A stretch of DNA of 64,000 nt from Firmicutes bacterium ADurb.Bin146 (GCA_002070475.1 MWDI01000047.1:1-64000), one strand, 5' to 3'. Counted from the stretch's first letter, positions 18,593-25,969 are shown. A program made the numbers and translations. Notes: generated by a model not told the origin, from the letters alone.

Positions 18593-19141
18593 TTACTTTT
18601 TGTATTTTTTACCTATCATATCCTGAATAATCAAGTAACTACTATACCAGTCAATTATCGGCTTTAAATTATCGGCATCAACATAGTTAACACCTTTAAA
18701 AAAGGCATCCATAAGCTTTTTATCTTCATCAGACATATTTTTATTCTCTTTACTTTTTGTTTTTTTAGTCATATTCGCAATAGTATTAAAGAGCAGTTTA
18801 TCAAAACCTTGAAGTTTTTCAGGAGCAGTACCGCCACGTAAATAGAAAAAAGGGATCTGCTTTAAATCATTGTTTTCAATAATTTCTAATTTATATTGTT
18901 CTGATGGAGAGTTCATTCCGACTCCGATTACTGCTTCAATATTATATCTGTTTTTTGCTTTTTTTATATCATAAAGCTTTGATGCCCTTATACCCGCCAT
19001 ATATAATATGGATTCTCCAGGTAATATTTTATCCTTCGCATCATCTAAGGATAAGCAAGGGAGACGGAATTTTGCAGAAAGCAGTTCAGCATACTTCTTT
19101 GTAAAATCTGTTTTAGTTTTGTAGACTATATATTTTAGCAT
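18593..19141 (-). CDS. Flavodoxin-like domain protein
   Basis: This 182-residue protein begins LKYIVYKTKTDFTKKYAELL, the strand-loop-helix opening of the flavodoxin_5 type found in menaquinone-dependent protoporphyrinogen oxidase-like proteins, but the T/S-rich FMN phosphate loop is degenerate. The middle (residues 40-110) keeps an alternating strand/helix pattern with SILYMAGIRASKLYD and FFYLRGGTAPEKL. The last 50 residues are lysine-rich and probably outside the fold. FMN binding is therefore only inferred. It is the third gene of the ArsR-led operon, 18 bases after the esterase. Confidence 0.55.
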   Translation of the reverse strand: MLKYIVYKTKTDFTKKYAELLSAKFRLPCLSLDDAKDKILPGESILYMAGIRASKLYDIKKAKNRYNIEAVIGVGMNSPSEQYKLEIIENNDLKQIPFFYLRGGTAPEKLQGFDKLLFNTIANMTKKTKSKENKNMSDEDKKLMDAFFKGVNYVDADNLKPIIDWYSSYLIIQDMIGKKYKK

Positions 19142-19159
19142 ATTTTACTCCATTTTTAG

Positions 19160-21199
19160 TTAATCTTTACTAATTGCCGCTTTTACAAATGCATTTTCCC
19201 AGTCTTCATCATATATTATCTTAGCGCCTTTTTCTATGGATTCTTTATAGATATCATTGTGAATATCTTTGTTAATTGTTTTCATATATGAATCAATTGG
19301 ATTTATGCAAATAGCTTTTTTACCAAGATACACAAGTAATTCCGGTATATCTGTAAAAGTCAGTATGTTTGGTACTAAAATGCTTTCTGGCCATTCAAAA
19401 CTTGGTTCAGTCGCTATTGACTCATAGGAGCATAAAGGTTTTACAGCGATAACTTTCTTAATATCATCCTTTGCAATAAAAGCAGCAAATAATGCGCTTA
19501 TTGCACCGATTCCATACCCGGCGATTGTAATGTCAGAAGAATATTGTTTAGCATAATTTAATGCAATTAGTATATCCCTTACTCTGTAGCTCATTACCGG
19601 TCTGTTGTTATAAACAGAAATGTATGTCAGTATTCTTTCAATTCTGTTCCATGATGCAGCATCATAAGTGGAATGTTGCATTTCTAGTTCTCCAAGACCA
19701 GATATATCAAAAGACATTATGGAATGCTCATTTGCCAAAGGAACTCTTTCCAAAAACCCCGTAATTTTTGATAAAGGACCTTTTTTATTAAATTGCTCCC
19801 ATGCACCTTGCTCTCCAAACCATAATAAAAGAGGTCTTCCTATCATATCTTCTCTAAAAGCATGTATCAAAGGAATCTCACATCCGGATGAATGATTTAT
19901 AACAATATTTCTAAACTTATGACACCATCTGGAAGGTATTTCAGATATTGGCTGTTCATAAATGTTTTCTGGTTGAGTTGCCATTCTACCTATATCCAAT
20001 ATGTCTAGCAATTTTAGCTTTAAAAGCTCATAAGGCAAAATTTTTCTGCTATTTTTGAGATTGCATGCTATTTCTTTGTTAATGGTATGCATATTGACTT
20101 TTTGAGAAGGATAACAAGATAACTGCTCTCTTTTCAAATCTATAATTTTATCTTTACAATAAACTAAAGCTTTTGTTTCAGTATATTGTATCTTGTTCAT
20201 TCTTTTAATTGCTTCAAGAGCCATAGTCGGACTGTATTTATGTCCTGTATTTTTTTCTATATATATCTCTATATTATCTTCTTTACCGTATAGTGAATAA
20301 ATATGCTTGACTCTTTCATATATTTTTTGAGTGACACGATAATCAAAAACCTCATCTTTTTCACCTCCTACTATAAAAAGCTTATCGGGAGCAAAACAAG
20401 CAAGTATTGAAGTTGTGTCTATTCCATTAAAAGCGAAACCTTTTCCAAAAGTTTCTGGACATGCAGTATATAGATCGTTGAATCTGTCGTCCTGATTATT
20501 GTTTATGCAACATACAGGAGCTAAAAATGAAATTCTATCATCTAGAATAGCTGTGTACATTGATGTTGTCCCTCCGCCTGATACACCGCTTATAGATACT
20601 TTTTTTGAGGTATCACAGTAATCAAGGCTATAAACATAATCTACACAAGCCATCGCATCCGCGATAAAATAAGTTTGGCTCCACATTCCAACAATCCAAC
20701 CAGAGTAACCGTTCACAAAATGATCATTTCTATAAGCGAGTTCACCTGAACATCCTGGTGGGCAGAAGGAAACTGCTATATAACCATTTGAAGCAAACAT
20801 CTGAGCAGGAATATAATAATTCTCCGTAAATTTCGAACTATGACCGGTTGGGCATATAACAGCGGGAAAAGGACCTATCCCTTTAGGAATGTAAACAGAA
20901 GCATTTACCTGCCATCCCATAATAGAATTGAAAAGCACATTTTCAATACGGAAATTGTCGAATTCAAATGATGAAACTAAAGTAACATTTAATTTTCTTT
21001 TTTCAAAAAGAATTTTTGGAAAAGCATTTTTAACTATTTCTTTAATTCTTTTTTTTTCATTTTCCCAGTCTTGTTTTGTTTTTATTAAATAAAAATCCGT
21101 CTGTTTCTGGTTGAAAAGCTGTAAACTATAGCTGACTATCTCATTTTCCAGCTGTTTTGCAGCTTTGATGGAATCCTTAAGAATTCTGTATTGTGCCAT
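19160..21199 (-). CDS. Tandem alpha/beta hydrolase (acetyl xylan esterase-like)
   Basis: A 679-residue protein with two alpha/beta-hydrolase units. The first (about residues 80-340) resembles AXE1/Abhydrolase_7 esterases: PAVICPTGHSS, an oxyanion-side SFCPPGCSGELAYR, nucleophile Ser207 in SGVSGGGTTSMY, an acid candidate in GGEKDEVFDY and a histidine in NTGHKYSPTM. The second (about 430-670) keeps the fold but has IAGYGIGAISAL, where the nucleophile serine is glycine, so it is probably inactive and structural. No signal peptide is seen. It may deacetylate imported oligosaccharides. It follows arsR by 18 bases. Confidence 0.7.
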   Translation of the reverse strand: MAQYRILKDSIKAAKQLENEIVSYSLQLFNQKQTDFYLIKTKQDWENEKKRIKEIVKNAFPKILFEKRKLNVTLVSSFEFDNFRIENVLFNSIMGWQVNASVYIPKGIGPFPAVICPTGHSSKFTENYYIPAQMFASNGYIAVSFCPPGCSGELAYRNDHFVNGYSGWIVGMWSQTYFIADAMACVDYVYSLDYCDTSKKVSISGVSGGGTTSMYTAILDDRISFLAPVCCINNNQDDRFNDLYTACPETFGKGFAFNGIDTTSILACFAPDKLFIVGGEKDEVFDYRVTQKIYERVKHIYSLYGKEDNIEIYIEKNTGHKYSPTMALEAIKRMNKIQYTETKALVYCKDKIIDLKREQLSCYPSQKVNMHTINKEIACNLKNSRKILPYELLKLKLLDILDIGRMATQPENIYEQPISEIPSRWCHKFRNIVINHSSGCEIPLIHAFREDMIGRPLLLWFGEQGAWEQFNKKGPLSKITGFLERVPLANEHSIMSFDISGLGELEMQHSTYDAASWNRIERILTYISVYNNRPVMSYRVRDILIALNYAKQYSSDITIAGYGIGAISALFAAFIAKDDIKKVIAVKPLCSYESIATEPSFEWPESILVPNILTFTDIPELLVYLGKKAICINPIDSYMKTINKDIHNDIYKESIEKGAKIIYDEDWENAFVKAAISKD

Positions 21200-21217
21200 A
21201 TGTCTCTCCTATTTCAA

Positions 21218-21499
21218 TTATTCGACTGATGAATACAAATCAGCAAGCCTTCTTGGTATATGTCCGCCTTTTTTACTTAATGAGTAATGTGTCCATTTTC
21301 CTTGTCGTAATTTGTCAATTAAACCTGCTTCAAACAGAATTTTCATATGATGTGAAAGAGTAGGTTGGGTAATATCGAGTTTTTCCAGAATAATGCAGGC
21401 GCATTTTTGTCCATCAGAAAGCAAGTCCAGAATTTTAAGTCTGTTTTCATCACTTAATGCTTTAAAGACAGCTATTTCCTGCTTGTATTTATCTTTCAT
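21218..21499 (-). CDS. ArsR/SmtB-family transcriptional regulator
   Basis: This 93-residue winged-helix repressor has the ArsR pattern FKALSDENRLKILDLLSDG at residues 12-30, recognition helix TQPTLSHHMKIL near 47, and a wing ending GKWTHYSLS. Two cysteines in GQKCACIILEKL occupy the place of the classic ELCVCDL metal motif, so thiophilic metal or redox sensing is possible, though the flanking residues differ. It leads the operon with the esterase and the flavodoxin-like protein and probably controls it. AGGAGTAAAATC precedes the ATG. Confidence 0.88.
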   Translation of the reverse strand: MKDKYKQEIAVFKALSDENRLKILDLLSDGQKCACIILEKLDITQPTLSHHMKILFEAGLIDKLRQGKWTHYSLSKKGGHIPRRLADLYSSVE

Positions 21500-21571
21500 G
21501 ATTTTACTCCTATATCATTAATATCATAATTTTATGATTTGTATTGATACATGTCAATGTAAAATAGTTAT

Positions 21572-21594
21572 AAAAAACCGGCCTTTAAGCCGTT
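21572..21594 (-). terminator. Terminator of the acetyltransferase gene
   Basis: Read on the minus strand just after the GNAT stop, AACGGC pairs with GCCGGTT (one bulged G) across a TTAAA loop and is followed by a run of six T. This is a short but well-formed intrinsic terminator. Confidence 0.6.
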
Positions 21595-21607
21595 CTAACA
21601 AAAATTA

Positions 21608-22093
21608 CTATTTATTTATCGGAAGCTTCGCCACCACTTCACCAATATCGTTTATCATACCTGTCTCGGTGAATCCGTAGGAAGCATACAATCGTCGAGC
21701 AGTATCGTTCTTAGGGTCATATGACAGACATATTGCTTTAGCTTTACCTTCAGGAAACGTTTTAATAAGATCAATTACTCTGGCAAACGCTTCTTTTCCA
21801 TACCCCTTTCCTTGATACTGTCGTCCTATCATAAAACTTACGACTTCATAACAGTTCTCATGATAAAATTTATTATCCTTAGCATATTTATGGACTAATA
21901 TAACTATTCCTACAACAGTCTGATCGTTATATACCGCATATGCGATAGGGGGGAATTTGTCATTTGTCGCAGCTACATAAGCTTGTGCTAATGCATATAC
22001 ATTGCTATCTATAAAATTTTGCTGATTTTCTGTCACATCCAGTGACAAGCATTCATTAAAGTTTTCCCATGTTATCTTCTTTAATTCAACCAT
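21608..22093 (-). CDS. GNAT N-acetyltransferase (spermidine/amine acetyltransferase-like)
   Basis: A 161-residue acetyltransferase. The acetyl-CoA pyrophosphate loop reads MIGRQYQGKGYGKEAFARV at about residues 88-106 (the Q/RxxGxG/A motif), followed by the family strand KAICLSYDPKNDTARRLYASYGF with the conserved Asn-x-x-Ala. The N-terminus (WENFNECLSLDVTENQQNFI) matches the BltD/PaiA-like group that acetylates polyamines and other amines. A polyamine substrate is an inference, made more attractive by the spermidine operon 4 kb away. AGGGACC lies before the ATG. Confidence 0.8.
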   Translation of the reverse strand: MVELKKITWENFNECLSLDVTENQQNFIDSNVYALAQAYVAATNDKFPPIAYAVYNDQTVVGIVILVHKYAKDNKFYHENCYEVVSFMIGRQYQGKGYGKEAFARVIDLIKTFPEGKAKAICLSYDPKNDTARRLYASYGFTETGMINDIGEVVAKLPINK

Positions 22094-22472
22094 TAAAGGT
22101 CCCTATCCTCCAAAGCATTACGCTTAATGAATTGTACTTCTATATTTTAACTATATCAATATCAATTTTTAAGGCTTTTTTAAGCAAATTAAGCCAAAAT
22201 ATCGATTTGCTATAGATTATCAAAACATATTATTGATTTATGGTAATTATGTTTAAAACTGCGCATAAACCTTACATGTTATCCGCCGATGATTCCTGTC
22301 TGCTGCACTTAAACATAAGAACCTGCAGATAAAGACCATAAGTAATATTGTTTATACTATATGAACAATTAAAATACAAGATTGTTTTTCATATTTTTAT
22401 TTTTATTTTTCATTTACAGTTTTTTTCCATTACATATTGAAAATATGTATAATGATAATGTGTGAGGTTGAA
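22094..22472 (+). other. Intergenic region before sigI
   Basis: This 379-base stretch separates the GNAT gene from sigI. It is AT-rich, with a T-rich tract at about 22383-22427 and a TATAAT at 22448-22453 that lies very close to the sigI ribosome binding site. I found no CCCCAAAA/CGWA SigI-type promoter, no riboswitch and no convincing ORF. Confidence 0.4.
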
Positions 22473-23189
22473 ATGGGAACACTAGATGAACAAGTGATGC
22501 TTGCATCTACAGATGAATTGGAATTTGAAAAATTACTTACCGAGAATAAGGGCTTCATAATAAAATGCGCTTTTGAAGTATCAAATAAATATATTAGTGA
22601 ACATGATGATGAATGGTCAATTTCCATTATCGCCTTTCACGAAGCTGTAAAAACATATGATATCAATAAAGGATACTTCATGTCGTATGCTTCCCTCATA
22701 ATTAAGAGAAAACTAATTGACTATTATAGATCTGAGAATAAATATAAACAGGAAATATCAGTGGATCCGAGTATTTATGATATGGAACCAGTAGAAGATG
22801 ATGAGAACGTGGTACTTAAAACACAGCTTTCTGAAAAGCTTGCTGTTAGCAGGGAAGATGCTTTGAAATATGAAATTGAAGCAGCAAATAATGTATTTAC
22901 CGAATTCGGATTTTCATTTTACAGTTTAGCGGAAAGTTCTCCAAAATCTAAAAAAACAAAAAATGCATGCGCTTCAGCTGTAAACTATATTCTTGAAAAC
23001 AGCGAAGTACTAACTGAGATAAATCAAAAAAAAATGTTACCTATAAAAAAAATCATAGAAAATACCAAGCTACCCCGAAAAATACTGGAACGGCATCGTA
23101 TATATATAATAGCAGCGGTGCAGCTGTTGACTAGAGATTTTCCATGGCTGGCTGAGTATGTATCATATATCAGGAAGGGAGGTAAATGA
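22473..23189 (+). CDS. sigI: RNA polymerase sigma factor SigI
   Basis: This sigma-70-family protein of about 238 residues matches SigI. Region 2 includes EFEKLLTENKGFIIKCAFEV near residue 10, the helix NKGYFMSYASLIIKRKLIDYYRSE near 65-90, and a C-terminal SigI-C domain ending KILERHRIYIIAAVQLLT. SigI directs heat-shock/cell-envelope genes in Bacillus and polysaccharide-degradation genes in cellulolytic Clostridia, where RsgI holds it at the membrane. The start at 22473 is set by GAGG five bases upstream; an earlier in-frame ATG (22437) has none. One base separates it from rsgI. Confidence 0.92.
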   Translation: MGTLDEQVMLASTDELEFEKLLTENKGFIIKCAFEVSNKYISEHDDEWSISIIAFHEAVKTYDINKGYFMSYASLIIKRKLIDYYRSENKYKQEISVDPSIYDMEPVEDDENVVLKTQLSEKLAVSREDALKYEIEAANNVFTEFGFSFYSLAESSPKSKKTKNACASAVNYILENSEVLTEINQKKMLPIKKIIENTKLPRKILERHRIYIIAAVQLLTRDFPWLAEYVSYIRKGGK

Positions 23190-23190
23190 T

Positions 23191-24237
23191 ATGAAAGCTG
23201 TTATAGTCGGAGTCAAAAGAAAAACTGCTGCAATGCTATGTGAAGATGGAAGCATCGTAAAAGTTGTAAATAAGAACTATTCGATCGGTAAGGAGGTTGA
23301 TGCAGGAATGACAACGAAATTAATGACAATAAGAACAGCAATAACAGTTGCAGCTGCAAGCCTGTTATTTGCATTAGGCCTAGGTACTTCTTCATATTAT
23401 GTACCTGCCAGATATGTAAGTGTGGATATTAATCCATCTATAGAATATTCTGTAAATATGTACAACAGAGTAGTTGATGCAAAAGGCGTCAATGAGGATG
23501 GAGAACACATATTACAGGAATTGAATATTAAAGAATTAAAAAACAAAAAGATTGAAGATGTAGTATCTATGACTGTTGCAGAAGCAGCTAAAGAAGGATA
23601 TTTAAAAAATGAGGGTTCCGGAATAATGATAGCTACGGCAGCTAGAAACAATAATAACGCAGAAGAACTTGCTGCAAAGTTAAAAGAAGCTGTAACAGCA
23701 GTAGTCGAAGCAAGCAATTCTAATGCATTGGTTATGGGTGAAGCTGTAGGTCTTGAAAGAGTGGAAGAAGCAAAAGAACTGGGAATTACACCAGGTAAGT
23801 TAAATCTGATAGAAAAATTAATTGAAAGCTCTGAAAATCCTGAAAGTATAAATAAGGAAGACTGGCTGGATAAATCCGTTAAAGAGATAATGAAGCAAAC
23901 CAAGGAAAATAAAGATATAGGCCAGGAAAATAGGCCATCTGAAACACCAGGCCAGGAAAATAGGCCATCTGAAACACCAGGCCAGGAGAACATGCCATCT
24001 GAGACACCAGGCCAGGAAAATAGGCCATCTGAAACACCAGGCCAGGAGAACATGCCATCTGAGACACCAGACCAGGAAAATAGGCCATCTGAGACACCAG
24101 GTCAGGAGAACAGGCCATCTGAGACACCAGGTCAGGAAAACAGGCCATCTGAGACACCAGGCCAGGAGAACAGACCGTCTGAAACTCCGGGACAAAATAA
24201 GATACCGGACAGTAACAATGGTAATGGACGAGGATAA
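23191..24237 (+). CDS. rsgI: Anti-sigma-I factor RsgI with decapeptide-repeat ectodomain
   Basis: A 348-residue membrane protein. The cytoplasmic RsgI-N domain (MKAVIVGVKRKTAAMLCEDG, residues 1-42) binds SigI. One membrane helix spans about 48-66. The outside begins with the juxtamembrane domain YVSVDINPSIEYSVN; the Asn81-Pro82 bond corresponds to the self-cleavage site described for Clostridium thermocellum RsgI. After residue 243 come nine copies of a GQENRPSETP-type decapeptide, then GQNKIPDSNNGNGRG. No carbohydrate-binding module is present, unlike the cellulosomal RsgI proteins. AAGGGAGG sets the start; an in-frame upstream ATG at 23158 lies within sigI. Confidence 0.9.
   Translation: MKAVIVGVKRKTAAMLCEDGSIVKVVNKNYSIGKEVDAGMTTKLMTIRTAITVAAASLLFALGLGTSSYYVPARYVSVDINPSIEYSVNMYNRVVDAKGVNEDGEHILQELNIKELKNKKIEDVVSMTVAEAAKEGYLKNEGSGIMIATAARNNNNAEELAAKLKEAVTAVVEASNSNALVMGEAVGLERVEEAKELGITPGKLNLIEKLIESSENPESINKEDWLDKSVKEIMKQTKENKDIGQENRPSETPGQENRPSETPGQENMPSETPGQENRPSETPGQENMPSETPDQENRPSETPGQENRPSETPGQENRPSETPGQENRPSETPGQNKIPDSNNGNGRG
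23920..24189 (+). repeat. Nine-copy 30-bp tandem repeat in rsgI
   Basis: Nine contiguous 30-base units begin at 23920, 23950, 23980, 24010, 24040, 24070, 24100, 24130 and 24160. Each codes G/D-Q-E-N-R/M-P-S-E-T-P. Units differ mostly at silent or Arg/Met positions. The exact 30-base period makes copy-number change by slippage or recombination likely without breaking the frame. Confidence 0.95.
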
Positions 24238-24273
24238 AACCAATATTCAATCTCAAAACCTCGTTTGTTATAG

Positions 24274-24306
24274 ACAGAACAGATTTTCTCTGTTCTGTTT
24301 CTTTTT
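24274..24306 (+). terminator. Intrinsic terminator of sigI-rsgI
   Basis: ACAGAACAGA (24274-24283) and TCTGTTCTGT (24289-24298) form a perfect 10-bp stem with a TTTTC loop, followed by TTCTTTTTAT. It ends the sigI-rsgI transcript. Confidence 0.88.
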
Positions 24307-24355
24307 ATAGAATTCACAAACTCTGTGTAAGTTAATCCTGAAGAGCGTGGACTTT

Positions 24356-25018
24356 TTAAGGCTTTCTGAAGATAAATGATGATGAGGCTGAATAAAATCC
24401 GTTAAAACTGGTCCAAGAGTAGAATACTCTGTAGTAAATAAGGTTTTCTGTACCGAAATCTACATTAAAGGATACTTTACCGTTGGAATACAGGCTTGTT
24501 TCAATCATTATTGGAAGTCTGACATCAACCATGCTTTCATATGTACAGTCATCTCTGTAAATTGTGACATTATCGGGATAAGGCTCACCAAAGTCAATGT
24601 TTATAAGTGTACCTTGCGGTACTACTTCACCCCACATTTCGTAACCATAGGGATTATCATACCTGAAATAATCATAATATTGCGTGCCGCTGTAAGTTTC
24701 TTCATATAGCTGGTCAGTTTCAGGAATAGAGTATGATTTCTTTTCCCAGACAAAAAAACCTGCTCCCAGTTCATGATCTTCCTTTAGTTGGTTGTCATAG
24801 TAGTATGTTCTCATATTTGTCTCGATCCACCAGAATTGTGTATCAGCTAAGGAATCATTATCACTGGAATTTTCCTGATTTGATGTGTCAGACGGACTTA
24901 TAGAAAATGGGTCGCCATATTCGTCAAATCCGTTATTTGGTGGATTTTCATCATTACATCCAGTTGTAAATGACAACAAAATTATTAATACGCACAATAA
25001 CAGCATGAATTTCTTCAT
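24356..25018 (-). CDS. Lipoprotein of unknown function
   Basis: A 220-residue protein with a lipoprotein signal: MKK, a hydrophobic core LLLCVLIILLSF, and the lipobox TTGC with Cys21 as the acylation site. After an Asn/Asp/Ser-rich linker (about 22-60) the mature domain is rich in Tyr, Asp and Glu (YEETYSGTQYYDYFRYDNPYG is the most striking part), predicted mainly beta. I do not recognise a family. Its start overlaps by four bases (ATGA) the stop of a 54-codon ORF upstream, suggesting translational coupling. GGAGGTATTAAA is the ribosome binding site. Confidence 0.75.
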   Translation of the reverse strand: MKKFMLLLCVLIILLSFTTGCNDENPPNNGFDEYGDPFSISPSDTSNQENSSDNDSLADTQFWWIETNMRTYYYDNQLKEDHELGAGFFVWEKKSYSIPETDQLYEETYSGTQYYDYFRYDNPYGYEMWGEVVPQGTLINIDFGEPYPDNVTIYRDDCTYESMVDVRLPIMIETSLYSNGKVSFNVDFGTENLIYYRVFYSWTSFNGFYSASSSFIFRKP

Positions 25019-25179
25019 TTTAATACCTCCGATACATTTCTTTTAAATTTATATAATATATTTTTTTTATATGAGGTTATATTACAGGAAGTATTATTAT
25101 ACATAACAAATAGATTAGAGCATTTTACCATGTCGAAATCCAATGATATCCCACATATCTTTGCACAATACGAATCCAT
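25015..25179 (-). CDS. Small ORF (54 codons) overlapping the lipoprotein start
   Basis: On the minus strand an ATG at 25179 preceded by AAAAGGAAGCAAT opens a 54-residue frame starting MDSYCAKICGISLDFDM and ending RNVSEVLK. Its TGA stop overlaps the lipoprotein ATG by four bases. It contains five cysteines and no membrane helix. A promoter (TTGACA-16-TAGAAT) lies just upstream. It may be a real small protein or a leader ORF that controls lipoprotein translation. No family is recognised. Confidence 0.42.
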   Translation of the reverse strand: MDSYCAKICGISLDFDMVKCSNLFVMYNNTSCNITSYKKNILYKFKRNVSEVLK

Positions 25180-25204
25180 ATTGCTTCCTTTTCCTATAAA
25201 TAGA

Positions 25205-25232
25205 ATTCTACTACTTGTATAATACTTGTCAA
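25205..25232 (-). promoter_or_regulatory. Sigma-A-type promoter for the small ORF and lipoprotein
   Basis: On the minus strand TTGACA (25232-25227), a 16-base spacer and TAGAAT (25210-25205) lie about 25 bases before the small ORF start. Confidence 0.55.
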
Positions 25233-25284
25233 TAAGTAAAATTTATTACTTTACGGAGGGAATTATTAAAAAAGTATCTTTGCT

Positions 25285-25313
25285 ACCCCAAAATTTATGA
25301 ATGATGTTTCGTA
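25285..25313 (+). promoter_or_regulatory. Candidate SigI-type promoter
   Basis: ACCCCAAAA at 25285-25293, a 16-base gap, then CGTA at 25310-25313. SigI promoters are described with a C-rich/A-tract -35 element and a CGWA -10 element. It lies 56 bases before the 33-codon membrane ORF and about 1 kb from sigI-rsgI. Confidence 0.4.
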
Positions 25314-25369
25314 TATATATAGTAGTTGGAAAATTTAGGTTAAGCTGAAGATAACAGGAGATTGATTAA

Positions 25370-25471
25370 ATGAGTAAGGAGAAAATGATAAGCATTAAAA
25401 CAACAGGCATAATATTAGGAGTGATAATGCTGTTTGTGCTTGTATTCATGATAGTATCAATTTTCATTTAA
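25370..25471 (+). CDS. Small single-span membrane protein (33 residues)
   Basis: An ATG at 25370, preceded by ACAGGAGATTGATTAA, opens a 33-residue frame. It has a short polar, basic start (MSKEKMISIKTTG) and one long hydrophobic helix (IILGVIMLFVLVFMIVSIFI) running to the stop. Its own promoter candidate and a strong intrinsic terminator flank it, so it looks like a free-standing gene. Such peptides often bind and adjust larger membrane proteins. No family name can be given. Confidence 0.6.
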   Translation: MSKEKMISIKTTGIILGVIMLFVLVFMIVSIFI

Positions 25472-25500
25472 TAAGTACTAATGATGGAGCTTAATTCCCA

Positions 25501-25520
25501 TATAAACTGCCCCGTTTATA
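25501..25520 (+). repeat. Perfect hairpin TATAAAC-N6-GTTTATA
   Basis: A perfect 7-bp inverted repeat around a TGCCCC loop, five bases before the terminator of the 33-residue membrane protein gene. It may extend the terminator structure or protect the 3' end. Confidence 0.5.
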
Positions 25521-25525
25521 TGTCC

Positions 25526-25560
25526 AGAAGAACAGATTATATCTGTTCTTCTATCTTTAT
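25526..25560 (+). terminator. Intrinsic terminator of the 33-residue membrane protein gene
   Basis: AGAAGAACAGAT (25526-25537) pairs perfectly with ATCTGTTCTTCT (25541-25552), followed by ATCTTTAT. The core AGAACAGAT/TCTGTTCT closely matches the sigI-rsgI terminator. Confidence 0.8.
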
Positions 25561-25597
25561 ACGAGTTTTGTTATTACTATGAAATTTGATTCAGAAA

Positions 25598-25625
25598 TTG
25601 ATATTGACATAGTTATACATATAAT
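25598..25625 (+). promoter_or_regulatory. Promoter of the structured leader RNA and polyamine operon
   Basis: TTGATA (25598-25603), a 16-base spacer and a perfect TATAAT (25620-25625). A TTGACA also begins at 25604, inside the spacer. Transcription should start near 25632, about 340 bases before speD. Confidence 0.7.
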
Positions 25626-25631
25626 GATATA

Positions 25632-25959
25632 TTTACTTCGGTTTCTGAGTCGTGTTTAACAGGCTACATGAACTTCTTGACCGCTTCTCTTGGGGGAGCT
25701 AAGGCCAGACGGACAGCCGGGTCAACTGCCGATTGCAGCGCAAGCTGCTTATTGACTGAGTTAAGAGCTCAGATTTTGTAAGATGGCCTACAGGCCAAAA
25801 GTGTATAAGATACACACTTGTAAAACGGTCAATAAGAGTAGTAAAAGTAGTTCTTGCTATATAGACTCTGAAACAAAGCTGCTATGCACGCGCTCCCAAA
25901 AGGAAGAAGACTGTTTTAGGTGGATGTATCAGGAATGTAGGTATATCCAATTTTTTTTT
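25632..25959 (+). ncRNA. Large pseudoknotted leader RNA ahead of speD (candidate riboswitch or standalone ncRNA)
   Basis: This region stands out: 31 of 50 bases at 25701-25750 are G or C in an AT-rich genome. Pairings read by eye are: A, 25673-25683 with 25826-25836 (10 pairs, one mismatch, core TTGACCG/CGGTCAA); B, 25694-25699 with 25892-25897 (GGGAGC/GCTCCC), extendable by CTTC/GAAG; hairpin GCAGC-GCAA-GCTGC (25735-25748, GNRA loop) inside GTCAA/TTGAC (25721-25756); CTGAG/CTCAG (25756-25772); TGGCC-TACA-GGCCA (25784-25797); GTGTAT/ATACAC (25801-25815). Helices A and B interleave, a pseudoknot, with adjacent 5' strands. It ends in a terminator hairpin. Size and host recall the clostridial raiA-motif RNA, but identity is unverified. 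Confidence 0.7.
25922..25959 (+). terminator. Terminator/attenuator hairpin touching the speD ribosome binding site
   Basis: GGATGTA (25922-25928) pairs with TATATCC (25942-25948, one G-U), then AA and nine T at 25951-25959. The next base starts GGAGG, the speD ribosome binding site. It is either the 3' end of a standalone RNA or a conditional terminator controlling the operon. Confidence 0.65.
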
Positions 25960-25969
25960 GGAGGTTGAT

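Noticed and set aside
22094..22472. SigI autoregulated promoter before sigI
   Set aside because: No C-rich/A-tract element followed by CGWA at proper spacing exists on the plus strand there.
23920..24189. Possible CRISPR array
   Set aside because: The 30-bp units are contiguous with no spacers, and they code in frame for decapeptides in rsgI.
23397..24317. Long minus-strand open frames across the rsgI repeat
   Set aside because: They arise from the repeat being open in several frames; none has a ribosome binding site or a sensible protein composition.
25783..25968. 61-codon frame inside the speD leader
   Set aside because: It lies within paired RNA segments, has no ribosome binding site, and runs into the speD start region.
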